From Siminovitchia acidinfaciens (GTDB lineage Bacteria; Bacillota; Bacilli; Bacillales; Bacillaceae_C), in the NCBI RefSeq assembly GCF_003605385.1, contig NZ_QYTV02000003.1, positions 372,001 to 436,000 on the forward strand: a DNA stretch of 64,000 nucleotides, written 5' to 3'. The first letter of the stretch is position 1; each line of letters starts with the position of its first letter. Below the pieces are notes generated by a model, which saw only the letters and a list, made by a program, of their open reading frames with translations, ran no database searches and was not told the DNA's origin. The position numbers were made by a program, and so were the translations under genes. Positions 35,821 to 46,523 of this stretch are shown piece by piece.

Positions 35821-36705
35821 ATGAAAAATCTATTTTCAATGAAGGATTTGACTACAGAGGAGATATATAAACTCTTGAAAACCGCTGAATCGTTTGCCAA
35901 GGGAGAATGCTGGACTCCTGAAGAACAGACTTTTGCCGTCAACCTGTTTTTTGAACCAAGCACGAGAACAAAAACCAGCTTCGAGATGGCCGAGCGCAAA
36001 CTTGGAATAGAAGTCATTCCCTTTGAAGCAGGAGCATCAAGCATATTAAAAGGGGAAACAATGGAGGACACGTTGAGAACTCTCGAATCCATCGGTGTGG
36101 ATCTTGCTGTCATCCGTCATAAGCAGGATGCATTTTATGAAGACCTGGCAGGCAAATTTAATATGAGAATAATTAATGGCGGTGATGGCTGTGGGCAGCA
36201 TCCGACCCAATCACTTTTGGATTTGCTTACAATAAAGCAGGAATTCGGGAAATTCGAAGGGTTGAAAGTGACAATTGTCGGCGATTTAAGCCACAGCCGG
36301 GTGGCGAGGTCGAACACGGAAGCTTTGACTACTCTTGGGGCGGAAGTTTATTACTCGGGACCCCCTGAATGGTTTGAAGGAGATGCTGCAAACTCGGAGT
36401 ATTATGTGGATATAGACGAAGCTATAAGCTTTTCAGATGTGCTCATGCTCTTGAGAATCCAGCATGAACGACATGACAGTACTATGGACCATTCCGCAGA
36501 ACATTATCATGAAAGGTATGGACTGACAGTCGAGAGGGAAAACAAAATGAAGCCTTCAGGCATTATCATGCATCCCGGACCGGTGAACAGAGGCGTTGAA
36601 ATTGCCGACAGTCTGGTAGATAGCGGGAAATCAAGGATCTTTAAGCAAATGGAAAATGGCGTATATGCCAGAATGGCTGTATTAAAGCATCTTCTTGAAA
36701 AATAA
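35821..36705 (+). CDS. pyrB: Aspartate carbamoyltransferase, catalytic chain
   Basis: 294 residues. Carbamoyl phosphate site FFEPSTRTKTSFEMAE, SSILKGETMEDT (Lys shared between subunits), DGCGQHPTQSLLD, DLSHSRVARSN and MHPGPVNRGVE are all intact. It joins carbamoyl phosphate with aspartate, the committed step of pyrimidine synthesis. No regulatory pyrI gene follows, as usual for Bacillus. ATG 35821 follows a modest GGTGAACGG site. Confidence 0.95.
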   Translation: MKNLFSMKDLTTEEIYKLLKTAESFAKGECWTPEEQTFAVNLFFEPSTRTKTSFEMAERKLGIEVIPFEAGASSILKGETMEDTLRTLESIGVDLAVIRHKQDAFYEDLAGKFNMRIINGGDGCGQHPTQSLLDLLTIKQEFGKFEGLKVTIVGDLSHSRVARSNTEALTTLGAEVYYSGPPEWFEGDAANSEYYVDIDEAISFSDVLMLLRIQHERHDSTMDHSAEHYHERYGLTVERENKMKPSGIIMHPGPVNRGVEIADSLVDSGKSRIFKQMENGVYARMAVLKHLLEK

Positions 36706-36720
36706 AAGGGGGAATCATGA

Positions 36721-38007
36721 ATGAACTGGCTGATCAAAAATGGTAAATTGCTGCAAGATAATGGTGAAATGAAAGAAATGGACATACGAGTTAAAAATGG
36801 TGTCATTGAAGAAGTCGGCAATAATCTTGAGAATAAAGGCGAGGAAGAATATGATGCGACAGGGCTTCTTGTTACACCTGGCTTAGTAGATCTGCATATT
36901 CACCTTCGTGAGCCGGGCGGAGAAACAAGGGAAACGATAGAGACGGGAACGATGGCTGCAGCAAGAGGCGGATTTACAACTGTGGCATCTATGCCAAACA
37001 CAAAGCCGGTTCCGGATAATAAGGATCAGATGGAATGGCTTGTGAACCGCATTGAAGAGACAGGTAAAGTGAAGGTTCTTCCATACGCGGCCATTACGAC
37101 TGGTCTGCAGGGTGAGGAACTTGTGGACTTCAAAGCCTTGAAGGAAGCCGGCGCATTCGCCTTTACAGATGATGGTGTCGGCGTACAGACTGCAGCAAAA
37201 ATGTATGAAGCGATGCAGCAGGCAGCGGAACTGGATATGGCTATCGTCGCACACTGTGAAGACAACTCGCTTATTTACGGCGGAGCCCTTCACGACGGGG
37301 AAATTTCAAGAAAAGCTGGTGTTCCAGGGATCCCTTCCATTTGTGAATCAGTTCATATCGCAAGGGATGTGCTGCTCGCAGAGGCAGCAAACTGCCATTA
37401 TCATGTATGCCATATCAGTACAAAAGAGTCAGTGAGAACTGTCAGGGATGCCAAACGGGCGGGTATTAAAGTGACTGCGGAAGTGAGCCCTCATCATCTG
37501 CTGTTATGCGATGAGGATATTACAGATGTGAACGATACAAACTTCAAAATGAATCCGCCGCTCCGTGGAAGAGAAGATCGTAAAGCACTGATTGAGGGAC
37601 TGCTTGACGGAACCATCGATTTCATTGCAACTGATCATGCTCCTCACACAGCAGAGGATAAATCCAAGCACGTGACAAAAGCCCCGTTTGGGATTGTCGG
37701 ACTAGAAACAGCCTTTCCGCTGCTATATACGTATTTTGTTGAAAAGGGCCAATGTTCCTTAAAGCAGTTGGTTGATTGGATGACAGCAGCACCTTCCGAA
37801 ACCTTTAAATTGAGCTGTGGAACATTAAATATAGGAAAACCTGCTGATATTACCCTGATCGATTTGGAAAAGGAACAGAGAATCGATCCGGCTCAGTTTT
37901 TATCTAAAGGAAAGAACACTCCATTCAGCGGATGGTCATGTAAAGGCTGGCCAACTGCCACTTTTGTAAATGGAGAACTAAGATGGTCGGAAGGACGTGA
38001 TTTTTGA
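36721..38007 (+). CDS. pyrC: Dihydroorotase
   Basis: 428 residues, type I amidohydrolase. Metal ligands are visible in [32 protein letters not shown] and IATDHAPH, with the substrate loop [10 protein letters not shown]. It closes carbamoyl aspartate to dihydroorotate. AAAGGGGG precedes ATG 36721. The stop overlaps the pyrAA start. Confidence 0.95.
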   Translation: MNWLIKNGKLLQDNGEMKEMDIRVKNGVIEEVGNNLENKGEEEYDATGLLVTPGLVDLHIHLREPGGETRETIETGTMAAARGGFTTVASMPNTKPVPDNKDQMEWLVNRIEETGKVKVLPYAAITTGLQGEELVDFKALKEAGAFAFTDDGVGVQTAAKMYEAMQQAAELDMAIVAHCEDNSLIYGGALHDGEISRKAGVPGIPSICESVHIARDVLLAEAANCHYHVCHISTKESVRTVRDAKRAGIKVTAEVSPHHLLLCDEDITDVNDTNFKMNPPLRGREDRKALIEGLLDGTIDFIATDHAPHTAEDKSKHVTKAPFGIVGLETAFPLLYTYFVEKGQCSLKQLVDWMTAAPSETFKLSCGTLNIGKPADITLIDLEKEQRIDPAQFLSKGKNTPFSGWSCKGWPTATFVNGELRWSEGRDF

Positions 38008-39107
38008 TGAAACGCCAGCTCATTCTAGAAGATGGAACAATATTTGTCGGCGAAGCAATCGGAAGTGAAAAAGAAACAACAGGAGAAATCATTTTTAATA
38101 CAAGCATGACAGGTTACCAGGAGATTATTTCGGACCCGTCTAATTACGGGCAAATTATCGCATTTGGTTTTCCGCAAATTGGAAACTATGGAATAAACCG
38201 CGATGATTTTGAAAGCATCGACCCTGTCATCAAAGGTGTCATCGTGAAAGAAGCGGCGGATTTTCCCTCTAACTGGCGGAGCAATATGTCTTTTGGCGAG
38301 TTTTTAAAAGCGAAGGATATTCCCGGCATCACCGGCATTGATACTAGAAAATTGATTCGATTGATAAGGACCAAAGGGACAATGAAGGGAGTTATCTGCG
38401 GGTTTGGTGAAAGCATTGAAACGCATTTGTCTCGCCTTCATGCAATTGAAAGCCTGGCAGATCAGGTGAAGCAAGTATCAACAGTCAAACCTTTTCCGGC
38501 TCCAGGCCGCGGCAGCAGTGTCATCGTCATGGATTTCGGTCTGAAACACGGGATTTTACGCGAGCTGACAAAAAGAGGGTGCGATGTTACTGTCGTTCCA
38601 TATAATACATCGGCGAAAGAAATTCTTTCATTGCAGCCTGATGGATTGATTTTATCTAACGGCCCAGGTAACCCGGAAGACGTTCCCGAAGCTGTTGAAA
38701 CGATTCGTTCAATTCAAGGGAAGGTTCCTCTGTTCGGCATCGGACTTGGCCATCAATTATTTGCCCTTGCCAATGATTGTAAGACGCAAAAGATGTTTAC
38801 CGGCCATCGGGGAGGCAGCTATCCCGTGAAGGACATCGAAACAGGAAGAGTGATTTTTACTTCTCAAAACCATGGATATGAAGTTGTTACAGATTCGGTA
38901 GATGAAAGCAAATTGTCTATTACGCATGTACAATTGAATGACGGGTCCAATGAGGGTCTGGCTCATAAGGAGCACTCTGCTTTTTCAGTCCAATTTGAGC
39001 CGGAAGCAGCCCCAGGATCGGAAGATGCCAAGTATTTGTTTGATCAATTCCTTAAATTAATGGATGTAAATAAAAGAAAGGCGGATGACCATGCCAAAAA
39101 GAACTGA
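38007..39107 (+). CDS. pyrAA: Carbamoyl phosphate synthetase small subunit, glutaminase site lost
   Basis: 366 residues from ATG 38007 ([11 protein letters not shown]). The N-terminal CarA domain looks normal ([27 protein letters not shown]). The class I amidotransferase domain is full length but lacks its catalytic residues. The nucleophile motif reads GIGLGHQ (Gly246, codon GGA 38742-38744) in place of GICLGHQ. The last triad motif reads FEPEA (Glu331, GAG 38997-38999) in place of HPEA; the final Glu333 remains. GHRGGSYPV also departs from GHRGxNHPV. It should not hydrolyse glutamine, so the complex may use free ammonia, as in animal CPS I, or borrow another small subunit. The frame is intact. 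Confidence 0.9.
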   Translation: MKRQLILEDGTIFVGEAIGSEKETTGEIIFNTSMTGYQEIISDPSNYGQIIAFGFPQIGNYGINRDDFESIDPVIKGVIVKEAADFPSNWRSNMSFGEFLKAKDIPGITGIDTRKLIRLIRTKGTMKGVICGFGESIETHLSRLHAIESLADQVKQVSTVKPFPAPGRGSSVIVMDFGLKHGILRELTKRGCDVTVVPYNTSAKEILSLQPDGLILSNGPGNPEDVPEAVETIRSIQGKVPLFGIGLGHQLFALANDCKTQKMFTGHRGGSYPVKDIETGRVIFTSQNHGYEVVTDSVDESKLSITHVQLNDGSNEGLAHKEHSAFSVQFEPEAAPGSEDAKYLFDQFLKLMDVNKRKADDHAKKN

Positions 39108-42100
39108 TATCGAAAGCATTTTAGTTGTCGGGTCAGGCCCGATAGTAATTGGACAGGCGGCTGAATTCGACTACGCCGGTACCCAGGCTTGCCTGGCTTT
39201 GAAAGAAGAGGGATACAGGGTCATCCTAATCAATTCAAATCCCGCGACAATCATGACAGATTCAGAAATTGCGGATGCTGTTTATATTGAACCCTTGACG
39301 CTTGAATTTGTCAGCCGAATCATCAGAAAAGAAAGACCGGATGCAATCCTGCCTACGCTCGGCGGACAGACTGGATTGAATATCGCCATGCAACTGGCCA
39401 AAGCTGGTGTTCTTGAGGAGTGCAACGTCGAAATCCTTGGGACAAAGCTATCGGCTATTGAACAGGCGGAGGACAGGGATCAGTTCAGAAGCCTCATGAA
39501 TGAACTGAATGAGCCAGTTCCTGAAAGTGCAATCGTCCATACTTTGGAAGAAGCGCAAAGCTTTGTTGCTGAAATTGGCCTACCTGTCATCGTGCGACCT
39601 GCGTATACGTTGGGTGGAACCGGTGGAGGAATATGTACAACACACGAAGAACTGATTTCCATTGTATCCAGTGGCTTGAAGAACAGCCCCGTCAATCAAT
39701 GTTTGATTGAAAAAAGCATCGCCGGCTATAAGGAAATTGAATATGAAGTGATGAGAGATGCAAATGACAATGCGATTGTTGTTTGTCATATGGAAAATGT
39801 GGATCCTGTCGGTATTCATACCGGTGATTCCATCGTGGTTGCTCCTTGTCAAACGTTAAGTGACAGAGAGATCCAATTGTTGAGGAATACATCCTTGAAA
39901 TTGATCCGCGCTCTTGGAATCGAGGGAGGGTGCAACGTGCAACTTGCACTTGATCCTGACAGTTTCCAATACTACATCATTGAGGTGAATCCACGGGTAA
40001 GCCGTTCCTCTGCATTGGCTTCTAAAGCGACGGGCTTCCCGATTGCCAAACTTGCCGCAAAGATTGCTGCTGGCTACACATTGGATGAATTGATGAACCC
40101 GGTGACAGGAAAAACATATGCTTGCTTCGAACCGGTTATTGACTATATTGTTACAAAAATTCCGAGATGGCCGTTTGACAAATTTGAATCAGCGAACAGA
40201 ACTTTGGGTACGCAAATGAAAGCTACTGGAGAAGTCATGGCGATCGGACGGAGCTTTGAGGAATCTTTGTTAAAGGCAGTGCGTTCGCTGGAAATCAGTT
40301 TATATCACTTGGAGAATGAAGAAGCAAAAAGTATGGAAGAATCCGAGCTTAAGGCCGAAATCGAAAATGCAACCGATGAACGCCTCTTTATTGTTGCAGA
40401 AGCACTTAGAAGAGGAATTTCGATGGAAACCATCCATGAGTGGAGCGAAATAAATTTGTTTTTCCTCCATAAACTGAATAAAATCATTGAGCTTGAAAAG
40501 AAATTGAAAAATGAGCCTTTCAGTGCCGACCTTGGATTAGAGGCCAAAAGAAGAGGGTTTGCCGATGCAACTCTTGCTAAATTATGGCAAAGCAGTGAGA
40601 GGGATATTTACGAATGGCGTAAAGAAAATGACATGGTTCCGGTCTACAAAAAAGTTGATACATGTGCAGGTGAATTCGAATCAGAAACGCCATATTTTTA
40701 CGGAAGCTACGAAGAGGAAAATGAATCATCACGCACCGAGAAGAAAAGTGTCATTGTACTTGGATCTGGACCAATCCGAATTGGACAGGGCATCGAGTTC
40801 GACTATGCGACGGTACACAGCGTTTGGGCAATCCAGCAAGCAGGCTATGAAGCTATTATCATTAACAATAACCCGGAAACTGTATCGACTGATTTCAGCA
40901 TTTCAGACAAGCTTTATTTTGAGCCGCTGACAATCGAGGATGTCATGCATATCATAGATTTGGAGCAGCCGGAAGGCGTAGTTGTACAATTTGGCGGACA
41001 AACAGCCATCAACCTGGCTTCCGATCTTTCTGAACGTGGAGTAAAAATTCTTGGTACCTCGCTAGAAAGTCTTGACAGGGCTGAAGACAGGGATAAATTC
41101 GAACAGGCACTCACTGAGCTGAATATCCCAATGCCAAAAGGAAGAACGGCTCTCTCTGTGGAGGAAGCGGTAGAGATAGCATCAGACATCGGTTACCCCG
41201 TTTTGGTGCGTCCATCATATGTGCTTGGCGGGCGAGCGATGGAAATAGTCTATGAAGAGAAAGAGCTCCTCCATTACATGGAAAATGCCGTAAAAATCAA
41301 TCCTGAACATCCGGTACTTGTCGATCGCTACTTAACAGGAAAAGAAGTGGAAGTTGATGCGATCTCCGACGGGGAAAATGTGGTAATTCCCGGCATAATG
41401 GAGCATATTGAAAGAGCAGGCGTCCACTCTGGGGACTCCATTGCAGTGTATCCTCCGCAAAATATCAGCGCTGAGATGATTAAAAAAATTGAAGACGCAA
41501 CAATCCGTCTTGCCAAGGGGCTTGACATTATCGGACTTTTAAACATCCAATATGTCATTTCAAATGATGAATTATATGTTATCGAAGTAAACCCGCGGTC
41601 GAGCAGGACTGTACCGTTCTTGAGCAAGATTACACGAATTCCAATGGCAAATCTCGCTACGAAAGTGATTTTAGGCGAAAAACTGACGGATCTTGGCTAT
41701 GAGACTGGGTTAACTAAAGAAATGAGCGGTGTTTATGTAAAAGCTCCGGTCTTCTCTTTCGCAAAGCTTCGCAGGGTGGATATTAGTCTTGGCCCAGAAA
41801 TGAAATCAACAGGTGAAGTCATGGGTAAAGACAGCACGATGGAAAAAGCGTTGTATAAAGGTCTTGTGGCTTCGGGAATTGAGATTAAGACACATGGTAC
41901 GGTCTTGATCACTGTTGCAGATAAAGACAAGGATGAGGCAGCTAAGCTGGCAGAGAGATTTTCAGCCATCGGTTATCAGATAATCGCGACAAGCGGTACT
42001 GCTAAGTCCATTACTGATTCAGGCATCAAAGTCCAAACGGTCGATAAAATTGGCGCTTCTGGACACAATCTGCTTGACACAATCAGGCAAGGTGATGCAC

Positions 42101-42291
42101 AGCTTGTCATCAATACACTGACAAGGGGGAAACAGCCGCGCCGAGATGGCTTCCGAATTCGGAGAGAGTCCGTGGAAAATGGTATCCCATGCCTGACTTC
42201 ATTGGATACGGCCAAGGCAATACTTGATGTCCTTGAATCGATGGTCCTATCTGCAGAAGCTATGCCATCCGGAAAAAAGGCGGTTCAGTAA
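39091..42291 (+). CDS. pyrAB: Carbamoyl phosphate synthetase large subunit (pyrimidine-type)
   Basis: 1066 residues from ATG 39091, about 7 nt past AAAGGCGG, overlapping the end of pyrAA. Two homologous ATP-grasp halves: [19 protein letters not shown] and [11 protein letters not shown] in the first, [19 protein letters not shown] and [14 protein letters not shown] in the second; an allosteric MGS-like domain ends the chain ([23 protein letters not shown]). It makes carbamoyl phosphate from bicarbonate, ammonia and two ATP. Nothing odd was noticed in it, in contrast with its small subunit. The stop overlaps the pyrF start as TAATG. Confidence 0.95.
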   Translation: MPKRTDIESILVVGSGPIVIGQAAEFDYAGTQACLALKEEGYRVILINSNPATIMTDSEIADAVYIEPLTLEFVSRIIRKERPDAILPTLGGQTGLNIAMQLAKAGVLEECNVEILGTKLSAIEQAEDRDQFRSLMNELNEPVPESAIVHTLEEAQSFVAEIGLPVIVRPAYTLGGTGGGICTTHEELISIVSSGLKNSPVNQCLIEKSIAGYKEIEYEVMRDANDNAIVVCHMENVDPVGIHTGDSIVVAPCQTLSDREIQLLRNTSLKLIRALGIEGGCNVQLALDPDSFQYYIIEVNPRVSRSSALASKATGFPIAKLAAKIAAGYTLDELMNPVTGKTYACFEPVIDYIVTKIPRWPFDKFESANRTLGTQMKATGEVMAIGRSFEESLLKAVRSLEISLYHLENEEAKSMEESELKAEIENATDERLFIVAEALRRGISMETIHEWSEINLFFLHKLNKIIELEKKLKNEPFSADLGLEAKRRGFADATLAKLWQSSERDIYEWRKENDMVPVYKKVDTCAGEFESETPYFYGSYEEENESSRTEKKSVIVLGSGPIRIGQGIEFDYATVHSVWAIQQAGYEAIIINNNPETVSTDFSISDKLYFEPLTIEDVMHIIDLEQPEGVVVQFGGQTAINLASDLSERGVKILGTSLESLDRAEDRDKFEQALTELNIPMPKGRTALSVEEAVEIASDIGYPVLVRPSYVLGGRAMEIVYEEKELLHYMENAVKINPEHPVLVDRYLTGKEVEVDAISDGENVVIPGIMEHIERAGVHSGDSIAVYPPQNISAEMIKKIEDATIRLAKGLDIIGLLNIQYVISNDELYVIEVNPRSSRTVPFLSKITRIPMANLATKVILGEKLTDLGYETGLTKEMSGVYVKAPVFSFAKLRRVDISLGPEMKSTGEVMGKDSTMEKALYKGLVASGIEIKTHGTVLITVADKDKDEAAKLAERFSAIGYQIIATSGTAKSITDSGIKVQTVDKIGASGHNLLDTIRQGDAQLVINTLTRGKQPRRDGFRIRRESVENGIPCLTSLDTAKAILDVLESMVLSAEAMPSGKKAVQ

Positions 42292-43013
42292 TGGTTAACG
42301 GAACTTTTAAAAATCTGCCGATTATTGCTCTTGATTTCCCCAATGGGGGAGAAGCCGAGCAATTTTTGAACAACTTTGATGGACAACAGCTTTTTGTAAA
42401 GGTTGGAATGGAGCTCTATTATCAGGCAGGGGCTGAATTTATAAAAGCTTTGAAAGACAATGGGCACATGATCTTTCTTGATTTAAAGCTCCATGACATT
42501 CCAAACACTGTTCATCGGGCAATGAAAGTGCTCGCCGGACTTTCAGTTGATATGGTGAATGTCCATGCTGCCGGAGGATCGGAAATGATGAAAGCAGCTA
42601 TTCATGGATTGGAAGAAGGGACAAAGGCGGGCCAGACCCGCCCCGCTTTAATTGCAGTTACGCAGCTGACAAGTACAAGTGAAGAACAGATGCAGCGTGA
42701 ACAATTAATTAATTGTTCAATAGATAAATCCGTGCTTCATTATGCAATGCTTGCCAGGGACTCAGGCCTTGATGGGGTGGTTTGCTCTGCCTTTGAAGCA
42801 GCTGCTATTGAAAAAAATGCTGGCTCGGGCTTTTTGCGGGTAACACCTGGAATCAGGATGGCGGGGAACAATAGCAATGATCAAAAACGGATTGTCACCC
42901 CTTCGGATGCACGCGATATGGGATCATCGATGATTGTGATCGGACGTCCTGTGACACAAGCAGAAGATCCGGTTTTATCTTATGGAAAAGTGTTGACAGA
43001 ATGGGAGAGGTAA
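42291..43013 (+). CDS. pyrF: Orotidine 5'-phosphate decarboxylase
   Basis: 240 residues. The catalytic motif is [13 protein letters not shown], with VNVHAAGG and VTPGIR further on. It makes UMP from OMP. It directly overlaps pyrAB, whereas in B. subtilis pyrK and pyrD lie between them, so the dihydroorotate dehydrogenase genes have been removed from, or were never in, this operon. The next gene, pyrE, follows with its start next to the pyrF stop. Confidence 0.95.
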   Translation: MVNGTFKNLPIIALDFPNGGEAEQFLNNFDGQQLFVKVGMELYYQAGAEFIKALKDNGHMIFLDLKLHDIPNTVHRAMKVLAGLSVDMVNVHAAGGSEMMKAAIHGLEEGTKAGQTRPALIAVTQLTSTSEEQMQREQLINCSIDKSVLHYAMLARDSGLDGVVCSAFEAAAIEKNAGSGFLRVTPGIRMAGNNSNDQKRIVTPSDARDMGSSMIVIGRPVTQAEDPVLSYGKVLTEWER

Positions 43014-43015
43014 TG

Positions 43016-43639
43016 ATGAGCCAAAAAATCGCTGAACATTTACTAGATATACAAGCCGTCTTTTTACAGCCGAACCAACCGTTTACATGGTCGTCCGGCT
43101 TGAAGGCGCCAATTTATTGTGATAATCGGTTAACGATGTCCTATCCGGAAGTCAGAAAGGCGATTGCAGAAGGGCTTGCAGGGCTAATTCGGGAAAAATT
43201 CTCGGACGTAGATGTGATTGCAGGGACAGCTACAGCAGGCATTCCGCATGCAGCATGGGTCAGTGATATTGTCGGCCTACCTATGTGCTACGTGAGATCA
43301 AAAGCCAAAGCTCACGGAAAAGGCAATCAAATCGAAGGAAAAGCTTCTGAAGGACAAAAAATAGTTGTTGTGGAAGACCTCATCTCAACGGGAGGAAGTT
43401 CAATTACAGCAGTCAAAGCACTTAAAGAGGCTGGCAGTGATGTATTGGGTGTTGTCAGTATTTTCTCCTATGAGCTTGATAAAGCTAAAAGCTCTTTTGA
43501 AGCAGAAGGTATCCAAGCTTATTCGTTAACGGGTTATTCCGATCTGATTGAAACGGCCTTTAAAAAAGAGCTGATCAAAGAGGAAGATTTGTTGACGCTG
43601 CGGAGCTGGAGAGAAAACCCCGAAGAATGGGGAAAATAA
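43016..43639 (+). CDS. pyrE: Orotate phosphoribosyltransferase
   Basis: 207 residues from ATG 43016 ([19 protein letters not shown]), 5 nt past GGAGAGG; ATG 43013 is nearly as good. The PRPP motif [13 protein letters not shown] and the orotate site region [16 protein letters not shown] are clear. It converts orotate to OMP. It is the last gene of the pyr operon, followed by a terminator. Confidence 0.95.
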   Translation: MSQKIAEHLLDIQAVFLQPNQPFTWSSGLKAPIYCDNRLTMSYPEVRKAIAEGLAGLIREKFSDVDVIAGTATAGIPHAAWVSDIVGLPMCYVRSKAKAHGKGNQIEGKASEGQKIVVVEDLISTGGSSITAVKALKEAGSDVLGVVSIFSYELDKAKSSFEAEGIQAYSLTGYSDLIETAFKKELIKEEDLLTLRSWRENPEEWGK

Positions 43640-43648
43640 TAGTATAGA

Positions 43649-43680
43649 AGGAGGCTGCCTAAAAAATGGCAGCCTTTTTT
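43649..43680 (+). terminator. Intrinsic terminator after pyrE
   Basis: An 8-bp GC-rich stem AGGCTGCC/GGCAGCCT, extendable by A-T pairs, with an 8-nt loop and six T. It ends the pyr operon and may also stop the leftward small genes. Confidence 0.9.
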
Positions 43681-43757
43681 AACGTTATAAAATTGACATA
43701 TTTCGGGAAGTGGACCAATTTTTCTTCTAAGAAACTTTCAGTTGCCTCGAGAATCCT

Positions 43758-43910
43758 CTACATATCATGAGAGCTTTTTTGGTTCTGACGGGAATGATTT
43801 GCCTGCTTCACCTTTTTGGAGCCGCTTAAAGGCTCACCATAAGGCTGTTCTGGGCTTTGGGGCAGGGTGGGCTGCTTCTGCTGTTTCGGTCCTTTTGGGT
43901 TGGGTGACAT
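43758..43910 (-). CDS. sspP: Small acid-soluble spore protein P-like
   Basis: 50 residues, shorter than usual gene-finding cutoffs. The first half is rich in Pro, Gln and Lys; the end EPLSGSKKVKQANHSRQNQK followed by SSHDM matches what I recall of SspP of B. subtilis (EPL.GSKKVK..NH.RQ......SHDM). SspP is a minor forespore protein of unknown detailed function. AAGGAG precedes ATG (43910) by 9 nt. It follows a second small gene 65 bp upstream, and both probably share the SigG-type promoter at 44136-44164. Confidence 0.85.
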   Translation of the reverse strand: MSPNPKGPKQQKQPTLPQSPEQPYGEPLSGSKKVKQANHSRQNQKSSHDM

Positions 43911-43975
43911 ATCTTAATCTCCTTCCTGCATGCTTTACTTTTTGTCTGCTTTCAACCATCAAGGCTATCTCAAGG

Positions 43976-44116
43976 CTATTTATGGCCATCGTTCAATTTT
44001 CGGGCTTCTTCCGGGCCTGACAGTTTGGCACGCCCGGGAAAGCGCACGCCGACATCACGATCCGACTGAACCCGACCGCTCTCTCTCAACTTCTTCTCCT
44101 GACGATCTTTTCCCAA
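43976..44116 (-). CDS. Small, charged protein, possibly YpzI family
   Basis: 46 residues from a TTG start (44116), 7 nt past a perfect AGGAGG. The sequence begins GKDRQEKKLRESGRV and ends GPEEARKLNDGHK. It is strongly hydrophilic, like minor spore proteins, and from memory resembles the short YpzI proteins; the name is tentative and no function is claimed. A near-consensus SigG promoter 20 bp upstream and the sspP-like gene downstream support a forespore product. Confidence 0.7.
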   Translation of the reverse strand: MGKDRQEKKLRESGRVQSDRDVGVRFPGRAKLSGPEEARKLNDGHK

Positions 44117-44135
44117 TGCACACACCTCCTGCCTT

Positions 44136-44164
44136 TAATATGGCGTTGTTACGCTTGTATATGC
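44136..44164 (-). promoter_or_regulatory. SigG-type promoter for the two small spore genes
   Basis: Reading leftward: GCATA (44164-44160), 17-nt spacer, CATATTA (44142-44136). Both halves fit the remembered forespore consensus, with CATNNTA matched fully. Confidence 0.65.
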
Positions 44165-44165
44165 A

Positions 44166-44187
44166 CGAAAAAGACGGAGTGTCCGTC
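44166..44187 (-). terminator. Terminator after rqcH (leftward)
   Basis: Stem GACGGA/TCCGTC with a 3-nt loop, and TTTTT on the leftward strand. It lies 33 bp past the rqcH stop and just ahead of the SigG-type promoter, keeping the small genes separate from rqcH. Confidence 0.75.
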
Positions 44188-44219
44188 ATTTAAAAAAAGT
44201 ATTGGCAACGTAAGGTTCT

Positions 44220-45950
44220 CTAATCGGTGGTTTGTTTTCCTGTTTGGCTCTTCAAGGAGCGCACCAACTCTTCGTTTGGCGTCACATACACCGTTTGCTG
44301 CTGATCATATATAACGAAGCCCGGTTTTGAACCGTTCGGTTTTTTCACATGACGCACTTTCGTGTAATCGACGGGTACAGAGGAGGAATCCCTTGCTTTG
44401 CTGAAATATGCAGCGAGCATGGCAGCTTCCAGAATTGTTTCCTCCGAGGGATCGGTACTTCGGATGACTACATGGGATCCCGGAATATCTTTTGTATGAA
44501 GCCAGATCTCATCTCTGCGGGCTAATTTGTTGGTCAAATAGTCATTTTGTGTATTATTTTTACCGACAAGGAGTTCGGTTTTATCGCTTGCTTCATATCT
44601 TTCAATGACCGGTTTATTCGAAGCTCTTTTTCTCGGACGGCTTTGGCGGCGTCTGATATAGCCCTCTCCAATCAGCTCTTCCCTGATCTCGTCAATATCT
44701 TCGACTGATGCGGAGGATAATTGCTGTAAAAGAGTATCAAAATAGAGGATTTCATTCCTCGCCTGTTCAATTTGTTCCTGAACAAAACTTACAGAGTTCT
44801 TTGCCTTTTGGTATTTGGAAAAATAATTTTGTGCATTTTCCGATGGTCCTTTTCTGGGGTCCAAGGGGATGCTTATTGTACCTCCGTCAAGATCGTAATA
44901 ATTTACAACGGATATTTCTTTCATTCCCCTTTTTGCTAGGTGCATATTGGCAGTCAGAAGCTCACCAAGCAGCTGATACTCGTCAGCCCGTTCGGATTTT
45001 TTCAACGTATCCTCAAGTTTGCTGATTTTCTTTTCGTTTTTTTCTTTCTCATTTTTCATCAATTTTTCCAGGTCCATTGCCTGCTGTTTGACCCGGTCTC
45101 TTTGAGCTTTTCCAAAATAAAAGCTGTCTAGCATATCGCTTAACGTGGAAAAGGATTTGGTTTCTCCATCCATATGCTGAATGGGTAAAAGGTAAAATGC
45201 ACTTTTGTCACCGGCAGTTGTGATGGAATAATCGTATTGATGTAATCTCAATTCATCCATGAGTTTCAAAAATACGGGGGGCAGGGTGCTCCGATTTGTA
45301 ATCCCGCAGCGAAAGGTGATCTCTTTCGCAAAAAGAGGAGAAATTCCCGCAAAGTGTTGGACTAATTGCCGATCGATTTTTCCGCTGTTAAAATCGATGC
45401 TCCTTAAAACATCATCCGTGTTGGCTGAGAATGGCTCCAATTTATTTTGTGCTGGTGGATATACGTATGTTCCTCCAGGCAAGACTGTTCGGTAGCTGTT
45501 GATCGAAGCAGGGATATGTTTGATACTGTCGATGATTTTATCATTTGCCTTGTCCACTAAAATGATATTGCTGTGCCTGCCCATAATCTCCATGATTAAG
45601 AGCTTGATTGATTCGTCTCCCAGTTCATCTCTGCCCCTGAGTTCAAATATGACGATTCTGTCTAGACCAGCCTGATAAATGTTTTGGACAATGGCCCGGT
45701 CCAGATGTTTCCTCATCATCATGCAGAAAAGAGGTGGTTCATCTGGACTTATAGATGATTCCTGGGTCAATTGGACCCTGGAATAACTGGGATGTGCAGA
45801 AAGGAGAAGCTTATGGTTTTTTCCGTTTGCCCGAACGGTAATAATAATTTCATTTTTATAAGGCTGCTGAATTTTATTGATTCTGCCGCCAATCAGTGCA
45901 TCTGCGAGCTCTTTTGTCATAGCCCGTGTGAAAAGTCCATCAAAAGCCAT
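44220..45950 (-). CDS. rqcH: RqcH (YloA, NEMF/Rqc2-type fibronectin-binding protein family)
   Basis: 576 residues when started at the ATG at 45950 (AFDGLFTRAMTKEL); an ATG three codons earlier abuts its ribosome site. NFACT-N (about 1-270, FCMMMRKHLDRAIVQ, EIMGRHSNIILVD), a helix-hairpin-helix, a long coiled coil (about 285-430), and NFACT-R with the canonical EIWLHTKDIPGSHVVIR are all present. RqcH binds obstructed 50S subunits and recruits Ala-tRNA to build C-terminal degradation tails; YlmH/RqcP (23977-24753) is its partner. Older names include FbpA. It is leftward, divergent from yloB. Confidence 0.94.
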   Translation of the reverse strand: MAFDGLFTRAMTKELADALIGGRINKIQQPYKNEIIITVRANGKNHKLLLSAHPSYSRVQLTQESSISPDEPPLFCMMMRKHLDRAIVQNIYQAGLDRIVIFELRGRDELGDESIKLLIMEIMGRHSNIILVDKANDKIIDSIKHIPASINSYRTVLPGGTYVYPPAQNKLEPFSANTDDVLRSIDFNSGKIDRQLVQHFAGISPLFAKEITFRCGITNRSTLPPVFLKLMDELRLHQYDYSITTAGDKSAFYLLPIQHMDGETKSFSTLSDMLDSFYFGKAQRDRVKQQAMDLEKLMKNEKEKNEKKISKLEDTLKKSERADEYQLLGELLTANMHLAKRGMKEISVVNYYDLDGGTISIPLDPRKGPSENAQNYFSKYQKAKNSVSFVQEQIEQARNEILYFDTLLQQLSSASVEDIDEIREELIGEGYIRRRQSRPRKRASNKPVIERYEASDKTELLVGKNNTQNDYLTNKLARRDEIWLHTKDIPGSHVVIRSTDPSEETILEAAMLAAYFSKARDSSSVPVDYTKVRHVKKPNGSKPGFVIYDQQQTVYVTPNEELVRSLKSQTGKQTTD

Positions 45951-46002
45951 CAGAAACATCCTTTACTAATATATTAGTGACTTCATTTTTTACATAGATT
46001 GT

Positions 46003-46280
46003 GTCCAGCTACGACGACTGGCCACTCCCCAGGGAGCAGACTCAGCAATCAAGTACTCCGGCGCTATAGCTTATATTCTGCTCGTTGCGAAGTTATACGA
46101 AGCAGACTTAGCTTCGATTAATGAAGCCAAAAGAGGGCTTCACTGATTTGATTTCGACGGGCGGGACGATCAAGTGCCGTCGGTCCCCCAGGACAAGGAG
46201 CTTCGGCAGCGATACATTCCCCGAAGGAGAAGCGGCAGCCAGCGCTTTTTGCCCTAAGCAGCCGTCTTCCGCTTTTCTAT
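46003..46280 (+). repeat. Dispersed intergenic repeat, forward copy, first of two in tandem
   Basis: Begins GTCCAGCTACGACGACTGG and ends CTTCCGCTTTTCTAT; the next copy starts two bases later with the same opening. A frame at 46121-46411 crosses both and is not believed. Diverged in the middle from the other copies. Confidence 0.6.
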
Positions 46281-46281
46281 T

Positions 46282-46433
46282 GTCCAGCTACAGCGCTCAG
46301 CGACTAGCAGACTTCCTCCTCCTTCCTACGATAAGTCAACATCGGCTCGCCTGTTGGCTTCGCCGTGTTTCCTTTATCTCGTCAGGAGTCGTCCAGTCTG
46401 TACGTTGCTAAACGAGCGCTTCCGCTTTTCTAT
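46282..46433 (+). repeat. Dispersed intergenic repeat, forward copy, second of two in tandem
   Basis: Begins GTCCAGCTACAGCGCTCAG and ends GCGCTTCCGCTTTTCTAT. Together with the first copy it fills most of the 570 bp between rqcH and yloB. No clear promoter for yloB was found in the remaining 46434-46523. Confidence 0.6.
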
Positions 46434-46523
46434 AAAAATTATATCATGATTAGCCCTGTTCCTGAATAAGCTTGCAATGATAAGGACAACTATTGCTTGT
46501 CTTATAGGGAAGGCGGGTGTGCG

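Noticed and set aside
43742-44193. Forward frames between pyrE and rqcH
   Set aside because: They are antisense to the two small spore genes, which have ribosome sites and a promoter on the leftward strand.
46121-46411. Forward frame of 96 codons
   Set aside because: Runs across two tandem repeat copies with no protein features.
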